A stretch of 64,000 bases of DNA. Source: Monosiga brevicollis MX1 (Eukaryota > Opisthokonta > Choanoflagellata > Craspedida > Salpingoecidae). The notes beneath the pieces were generated by a model that was not told the origin of the DNA, did no database searches, and worked only from the letters and a program-made list of their open reading frames with translations. A program made the position numbers and the translations under genes. Positions 57,804-64,000 of the stretch are shown piece after piece. The DNA lies in contig NW_001865052.1 in assembly GCF_000002865.3 (NCBI RefSeq), forward strand, positions 805,068-869,067. The letters are read 5' to 3'. Every line of letters starts with the position of its first letter. Within the stretch, counting starts at the first letter, position 1.

Positions 57804-60800
57804 TCAGAACAAAACCTCTTCTTCCTCTTCCTCTTCCTCCTCTTCCTCGGCGTGATTGCCCGTATCGACAACGCGACCTTCGACCTCGACAATGTCGTCG
57901 TTTTCGAGGCGCTCCAAGACCAAATCACGATAATCGTTGAAGTCACCATCGATGCGGCGGCAATCGCGATCTGCAATTCAAAGAACAAAACGGGACCGCT
58001 GAGCAATCATGACAAAGAGCATGGAGCGCGGCTGCTAGGCAGCGGGGAATTAAGATGAGAAGACGGTGGATGACTTACTAGCACACTCATAAAGCTCGCA
58101 GTCTGTCTCAAGGATGAGTCGGGCGTCGTGGCTCACCAGGATCACACCTAAAAAAGGTCAACCATGTTGCCAAGATGGCCACACATTAGGACAGAACATA
58201 AAGGCGTGCCAGCCAGGTGCCAAGCAGAAGTGGTTGTTGACGAATCACGCACCGCCCTCATACTCGTTGATGGCCTTGACAAGGGCATCAATCGATTCAA
58301 TATCGAGGTTGTTGGTTGGTTCGTCCAGAATGATAATGTCGGGCGCGCAAAGTGACAACTCGGCAAACACCACTCGGGCCTTTTGACCACCTGAGTGAAC
58401 GAGGTAAAAAAAAATTACATGAATCAAAATCAGCAACGGGCCCCGCCCAGGCTCAGGCATTGCTCATTGCGTCAAGCGTGAGGCATCATCAACTCCCGAA
58501 TACAACTTACCGGACAGATCCTTCATCTTGATGGTGTGGGCATGCGAGGCAAGACCGTACTGGCCCAATGTCTTGCGGCACTCTGAACAGCAGGTAAGAG
58601 GCGCAGGGTGAACCAGCGATGAAAACAAGAATGGACAAGCAGGGTTGCCCATCATAATGGCCCACGAACCTTGATAGGGAAGGTTGAAGAGACGCTGCAG
58701 GCGCTCAGAAGGGCTTTCTTCCTTGCCCAGCTGCTCGGCGGAATGCTGATTGTACACGCCAATGCGAAGACGGTGGTTGCGAGTGATCTCGCCTTGCGTC
58801 GGATTCACATCCCCCGTCAACAGCTTTAACAGCGTCGATTTGCCGACGCCGTTGTTACCCACAATGGCAATACTGGAGGGACGATTAGTTGTGTGAAACG
58901 TATGCGTGAGCTTGCTGAATAGACCAAAACAAACTGGAAAGTCGGGCGGCAGGCCGGGTCGTACCGCGAGTTCATATCGATACCCAGGTCCACGCCATCG
59001 AAGAGCCAATCAGCCTTTTCATTATAGCGGAAGCTCACATCTATGTGCAACATGCCCAAACATCAGTGCTTACCATCATCTACAACAAACCACTGTGGCA
59101 GTGGCGACTAGAATGATCGAGTCAAGCGCCGAAAGCTCAACCAGCGACGTACCGTGGATACCCAGGATCGGGGGCGCCAACTCGGGCGGGTTGGGAAAGT
59201 GAAAGCGGACAACGTAGTCCATGGGGCGCTCGAGAAGTTCAGGCCCATCCTCTTCCTAAAGATGCACCCACATATCACCAGTGGTGAGCCTTGAGAGAGC
59301 TGTGCTTGATAGCAGACAAAGAGCCGGCATTTTGAGTGTGGCGAGGGTGGACACCGACCTCATCGTCATCTCCCTTCTTCTTGTTGCCCTTCTTTTTCAT
59401 GTCTTGCTTGGCCTTGGCCTGACTCTCAGCCTTGGCCTTGGTCACACCCGACTGCTTCAGCTTTTTGAGCTCCTTCTGCTGCTTCTCAAAAGCCTTTTCC
59501 TGTTCGCGGCGCTTCTGCACGTGCATCTTCTTGAACGAGGCTGTGGCAAGGGAGGGAAGTGCAGGATTAAGTGGTAACCCAAAGGAACAGAATAAAGGCT
59601 GACAACGGCCAGCCTCAAGTCTTTGGGGCGAAAAGATGCGCATCGACTCACTGTAGTTGCCACGATAGTAGTAAAGCTTCTTGTTATCTAGATGAACAAT
59701 GTCTGTACACACGTTGTCCAAAAAGTCTTGGTCGTGCGACACGATCAGCAACGTCTTTTTCCAACGGCTCAGGTAGTGATCGAGCCAAATGACGGCGTTC
59801 AAGTCCAAATGGTTGGTGGGCTGTAGCAAGAATGGCATGGAACTTCTGTCAGCGCTCGACTGGTTGAGCCGGAGCTCATGATGTGAGGTGCATGTAAGTG
59901 TGAATCAGTTGGCGCACCTCGTCGAGCATCAGCAGAGTCGGCTCCATAAACAGAGCGCGGGCAAGGGAAACACGCATACGCCAACCACCGGAGAAGTTCT
60001 TGGTGGGCCGGTCCTGCATCTCCGCGCTAAAGCCGAGACCCTGGCCGTGTTGAAGGCGAGAAAACAAGAGAACAGTGAGAACACAAGGAAAATATTCGAT
60101 GGCAACGCAAGTACAAGTCCACTTGAGCTGACAGCACGAACCGCCAAAATCTTGCGGGCACGACCCTCAGCAGCCTCTGCACCAATGGCCTCGAGCTCGG
60201 CATAAACTTCGTTGAGCTCTTTTTGGAGTGCTTCTTCTGTGTTTCCCTTTTCGATGAGAATGTTGATCTCCTTCTCACGCTGCATGAGCTCGGTACGACG
60301 CACGTCAGAGCTTAGGACGGCTTCAACGGCAGGAAGGTCATTAGCTGCAACCTGAGCAGAAAAGCAAGTAGGTGAGGAGCATGCATGCAGTCCAATCAGT
60401 GTCCACACACACAACTTCACACACACTCAAACAGCGCAGGAAGAACGGGCAACAGCCGAAGAGGGGTTATCGACAGGCAAAACCTCAAGATCAAGCCAAT
60501 GATGCCAGGCAAACAAAAGAAAGAGACATCCTTTACCTCCTGCTCGCAAAGAAGGCAATCAATGTTGGCAGGAAAGCGCAGCTTGCGTTCGGCAATGTGC
60601 TTCAGGAGAGTGGTCTTGCCATGACTGGGAAAGCACAGATGGCAGCGGGGTAAGAGGCCGGACGCCAACTCAGCGCCTGGCACAAAGTGGCGGAGAGGAA
60701 AGGATCGCAAAGCACACACCCGTTGGGTCCGATGAGACCGTAGCGGCGGCCAGCAGCAACCTTAAGCTGGGCGTTCACAAAGAGGTCCTTGCCACGCGCC

Positions 60801-61996
60801 GCAATGCTAAAGGCGTCAATGTTGATATCGGTGGCGTTTTCCAGAACATCGTTATCGTTGGCGTTGGCACGCTGCGCAACGCTAAAGTTACCGTCGGCTT
60901 CGCGAGCCGCAATTTCGGCCTGGAATTTGGCCTGTTGAGCGGCTTTCTTGCGTGCCTTGCGGCTCACTTTCTCTATCGTATTCAGAAGCCAACAGCGGCA
61001 CAAACCACGGCAACAGAGCATGAGCGACCACGGTACTTCAGCAGATGTGTAAGCAGATCCGGGCCACGCCGTGAGGCGCTGAAAGGCCTCTGGCCTTTGT
61101 GCGTCCGAACCATACAAGCTAGGCAAACACTCACCTTTCTTCTTGCCGCGTCGACCCGAAGCGTCGTCGTCGTCGTCGTCATCGCTATCGCCATCGCCAT
61201 CCTCATCGTTATCGTTATCGCTGGCATTGTCATCGCCGTTGTTCTCGCCGTCGTCGTCATAGGCGTTGTCGTTGTCATCCACGTCATCGGCGGCGGCTGC
61301 TTCGGCTGCTTCAGGTTCCTCTTCGGGCTCTTCTTCGGGTTCGGGCTCAGACTTCTTACCCTTGGCACCCTTGCCCTTCTTGCCACCCTTGTTCTTCTTC
61401 GCGGGGACTTTCACGGGAGCCAAGCCCAAAGGCTTCTCCGTCTCGCCTGCATCCGATCCGGCGTCGCTGGCATTGTCATCCTCATCCTCATCGTCCAGGA
61501 CCAACGCACCAAAGCCACCGCCCTTGCCCTTCTTCTGCTTCTGCTTGCGCGGGGGCGCGGTAGCCGCACCCTCGGGCTCGTCCTCAGACTCGTCCTTGGC
61601 CGCATCGTCGGCCTTGTTCAGAACCTTGGCTTCTGCCTCGGCCCACTCGTCATCATCATCGCCCTTCTTGCCCTTGCCCTTGCCCTTGCCCTTTTTGCCA
61701 CCCTTCTTCTTGCCGCCGGCATTCGCGGGCGCGGGCGTGTCAGCAGCATCGTCGTTGCTGCCGGCGGCTGCTGCCGCGGCAGCCACGGGATCCGGGACCT
61801 TATCGTCATCCCTGCGTCCCATACCACACGATGAGGCAAGTCATCAACACGTTGAGTTGGGCATTGCGTTTGCTCAGTCCCTCATTAGCTCTTTCAAAAG
61901 CCCTCGAGCAAATGTTATGCAAGGGACAGAAGCTGTCGCCGCGCAAGCCTACCAGTCGTCGTCCTGCCGGCGACCTCCCTTCTTCTTCTTGGCCAT
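57804..61996 (-). CDS. ABCF1: ABCF1-type ATP-binding cassette protein, translation factor-like
   Basis: Soluble twin-ABC ATPase; animal ABCF1 (ABC50) binds eIF2 and ribosomes. ATG 61996 gives [15 protein letters not shown], spliced in phase to DDDKVPDP. The N-terminal region of about 270 residues is low-complexity Lys/Gly and Asp/Glu ([37 protein letters not shown]), as in ABCF1. ABC1: [16 protein letters not shown] spliced to [20 protein letters not shown], signature [17 protein letters not shown], Walker [10 protein letters not shown] spliced to [21 protein letters not shown]-loop [14 protein letters not shown]. The ABCF linker is [23 protein letters not shown]2: [20 protein letters not shown], signature LSG spliced to [43 protein letters not shown]. 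It ends in a Glu run and VLF, TGA at 57804-57806. Both sites look intact. Short introns cut through or next to several nucleotide-binding motifs. Confidence 0.93.
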
Positions 61997-62652
61997 GCTG
62001 ATGGGTGCTGCAAAGCTTGAATCTATCGCACCACACAACCGCACAAGGGGCCCGACCGCATGTCGACCGTGAGCGCAAGCTGCACTGAGTACGCAAAAGA
62101 CCACCAGGAACGAGCACCAGTCGACTGCACAGAGACAAAAAGAGCCAAGAGGAGCCACCAGCAGCGCAATGACCCGACCCGACCCTCCTCTCAACCCCGA
62201 CCGAGGATCCAACCAAGTAAATGCATTCAAGCACACAGAGGGTTTTGAAAATACAGTAAACGGGAAGCAGTGTGAACTCGGGTCGCGCTGCCCTTTCTCT
62301 CTCTCTCTCTCGCTCGCTCTCTCTCTCGCTCGTCGAGCGCGCGTCTTCACCTAAGCTGCAACGTGATTAGTAAAGTGTGACGTCTGTCATACTATGGTAG
62401 AATCCATTGGTGGTCAGAATAGTCGTTGTCAACAGTTGGGTGATTTCCGTCTGACAATTTGATGCTGATATTTGACCAAGGATGATTTCACGCAGCTTTT
62501 AGTGGAGAAGATGCAGTATTCCGGTTTTAAGTAAGGTATCACAAAGGAAAGAACAGAGAAGAAGATGCAGTAAGTTGTATTGAAAGCGACATGCAGGCTG
62601 TGGCAGGCTGTGTCCGCCTCGAGCCGTATTTTTTTTCCGTTTTGTGCCGTCG

Positions 62653-62653
<1 letters not shown>

Positions 62654-62731
<78 letters not shown>
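62654..62731. repeat. (AC)n microsatellite between divergent ABCF1 and RAD52
   Basis: About 78 bp of uninterrupted AC repeat in the roughly 1-kb divergent spacer 61997-63013, which otherwise holds CT-rich sequence at 62290-62330 and no supported gene. Confidence 0.95.
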
Positions 62732-63013
62732 ATGCGCAAATAGTGTTAAAATTTGGCAGCGTCAGCACACCCGTGCTCCTCTTCCTCGTCCTCGTCGCCC
62801 TGCCTGCTTGACTTTGCCGCTGCGGCTGTCAATGATTCACATCGGGTGGGTTGGCTGGAAGTGTTGTATCGTGTTGCTTGAGGTGGACATGCAACACGGC
62901 TGGATTTGTTGAGCCAACACACACACACACGCACGAAGCTGCTGCGGATGGCATTTTCTTGCGCCGGCGTTTGGTGGCTGCATCGGGCGTGTGGCGCCTT
63001 TTAAGCTGGGGCC

Positions 63014-64000
63014 ATGGCAGAAAACGGCTCGGCCGTGGCCGTGCCACCGATTGACGATGATCACCAAGTCTCTGCAGGCCTCAACGGGGCCCCCACCGTG
63101 ATATTCGGCCAGGTTGGGCTGGAACGCTGATGATCCCGCCTGCTGTCTTCCATGCGTGCAGACCACTCCGACGGCCTCGTCCGCCTCTTTAGGCCTGCCT
63201 CACCCGTGTGTTTCTCTCGAAAGGTTGAGTTCTCGTCTGAGGAACGGGCCAAAATTCAGGCGGCGTTGCGTCTGCCCCTGCACCCAGACCGCATCTTGTT
63301 TCGACAAGGGCCCGGCAACAGCAAGGTCAGCGGGACTTGCACCCAGCACCCAGCTCTCTGCTCAATCAACACGCTGTGCCCCTTTTTGACGCCTCGAAAT
63401 GATTTTGTGACTTGCCTAGATTGCCTACGTGGACCAACATCAAGTTATTCAAACAGCCAACGCCCTCTTTGGCTTTGATGGCTGGGCCATGGAGGTGCGC
63501 GCCCTCACCAAAGGTGCGGGCGAAAAGTTTGATTGGTGCAGTTCATGCTCCGCTCTGCGCTTGACGCCCCCAGTTCACTCGGCTTCCCCCTTACCGGTAC
63601 CCTGGCACGGCGACCTTGATGCGGCGATGATCGCACTGTCGGGCAAATTTTACAGACTTTTTGTCGATGCGCTCGAGCGGACGCATCGACGCCGGTTATT
63701 CCGCCATCATCCGAGTTACCCTCAAGGTGTGCCTGCTGCCACGCTTGTCCACTGTCCCAGCAAAAGCAATGGGGAAGTGTGAAACGGTGTGCTGCTTGCC
63801 GTTGACGCAAGCGCGTTCCCCTCGTTTGCGCTTGTACCTACTCTAGAACGGCTGCTTTCGGGAGGACATTGGCTATGGAGAAGCCGTCAATGCCCCTCGC
63901 GACTCGGGCCTGGAAAAGGCTAAGAAGCAGGCCTGCACTGATGGTCTCAAGCGAGCGCTCAAGTATGTTGTCATGCCGTATGCACTCCCCCCCCCCCCCC
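63014..64000 (+). CDS. RAD52: RAD52 recombination mediator, 5' portion only
   Basis: Single-strand annealing and recombination protein. Exons 63014-63112, 63224-63325, 63420-63513, 63656-63726 and 63847-63962 join in phase. They encode MAENGSAVAVPPIDDDHQ, VEFSSEERAKIQAALRLPL, IAYVDQHQVIQTANALFGF with DGWAMEVRALTK, then DFLSMRSSGRIDAGYSAIIR and VTLKNGCFREDIGYGEAVN, and GLEKAKKQACTDGLKRALK. This follows the human RAD52 N-terminal DNA-binding and ring-forming domain without gaps of note. The fifth exon ends at a GTATGT donor; the rest lies beyond the window. A longer open reading through 63514-63655 (GKFYRLFVDALER) is intronic, since only the spliced version restores the conserved strand. Confidence 0.92.
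63986..64000. repeat. Poly-C run at window end
   Basis: The window ends in an uninterrupted C-run inside a RAD52 intron. It may be real or a contig-edge artefact. Confidence 0.8.

Noticed and set aside
60935-61834. A 300-codon plus-strand open reading rich in Val/Ile/Leu that looks like a multi-pass membrane protein
   Set aside because: It is the antisense of the Asp/Glu/Lys-rich N-terminal region of ABCF1; GAT/GAC/GAG codons read backwards give hydrophobic residues. No splice or family support.
63429-63782. Apparent frameshift in RAD52, where an open frame reads GKFYRLFVDALER and then leaves the family
   Set aside because: A normal intron (63514-63655) removes it; the spliced exon restores SSGRIDAGYSAIIRV, which aligns with the family.

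Overview
This window is nuclear DNA of an intron-rich unicellular eukaryote. The gene content fits a choanoflagellate of the Monosiga type best: short GT-AG introns (mostly about 70-200 bp), compact spacing, a transmembrane tyrosine-kinase-like protein with tyrosine-motif repeats and an SH2 domain, a giant multi-PDZ scaffold, and animal-like genes (enkurin, MSH5, RNF19-like RBR ligase, TRAF-like RING protein, LPCAT). Long (AC/TG)n and (CT/GA)n microsatellites sit mostly at 5' ends of genes or between divergent genes. There is one 50-N assembly gap (12729-12778) and a terminal poly-C run, so this looks like draft assembly.

Layout, left to right: quinolinate phosphoribosyltransferase (minus, 3' end outside); DUSP19-like dual-specificity phosphatase (plus); PARL-like rhomboid protease (plus); an orphan helical-repeat protein (minus); beta-hexosaminidase GH20 (plus); oligopeptidase B (plus, with gap); a single-pass tyrosine-kinase-like protein with a phosphotyrosine-type repeat array and C-terminal SH2 (minus); an orphan protein with two predicted membrane segments (plus); enkurin (minus); lysophospholipid acyltransferase of the LPCAT type (plus); GH5 endoglycoceramidase-like enzyme (minus); a small FLASH-like coiled-coil protein (plus); MSH5 (minus); a transmembrane RBR ubiquitin ligase (minus); an SLC38/AVT-type amino acid transporter (plus, 13 exons that all join in phase); a RING/TRAF-zinc-finger/coiled-coil/Sel1-like protein (plus); a giant protein with about 14 PDZ domains and an embedded NUDT9-H-like Nudix domain (plus); ABCF1 (minus); and the 5' part of RAD52 (plus, 3' end outside).

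Functional themes: lysosomal or secretory glycosphingolipid breakdown (hexosaminidase, endoglycoceramidase); meiotic or homologous recombination (MSH5, RAD52); phosphotyrosine and scaffold signalling (kinase-SH2, DUSP, multi-PDZ); ubiquitin ligases (RBR, TRAF-like); cilium (enkurin). There is no operon logic, and neighbours are mostly unrelated.

The most unusual object is the multi-PDZ gene at 47186-57274. It carries a domain closely resembling the ADP-ribose-binding NUDT9-H domain of TRPM2 and the enzyme NUDT9, with a broken Nudix box. I know of no described PDZ scaffold with this domain. Second is the kinase-like gene at 15096-19882, with about 13 patterned tyrosines, a C-terminal SH2 and a missing beta-3 lysine. 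All exon calls were made by eye from frame continuity, splice dinucleotides and recalled family motifs; no alignment or search was run.
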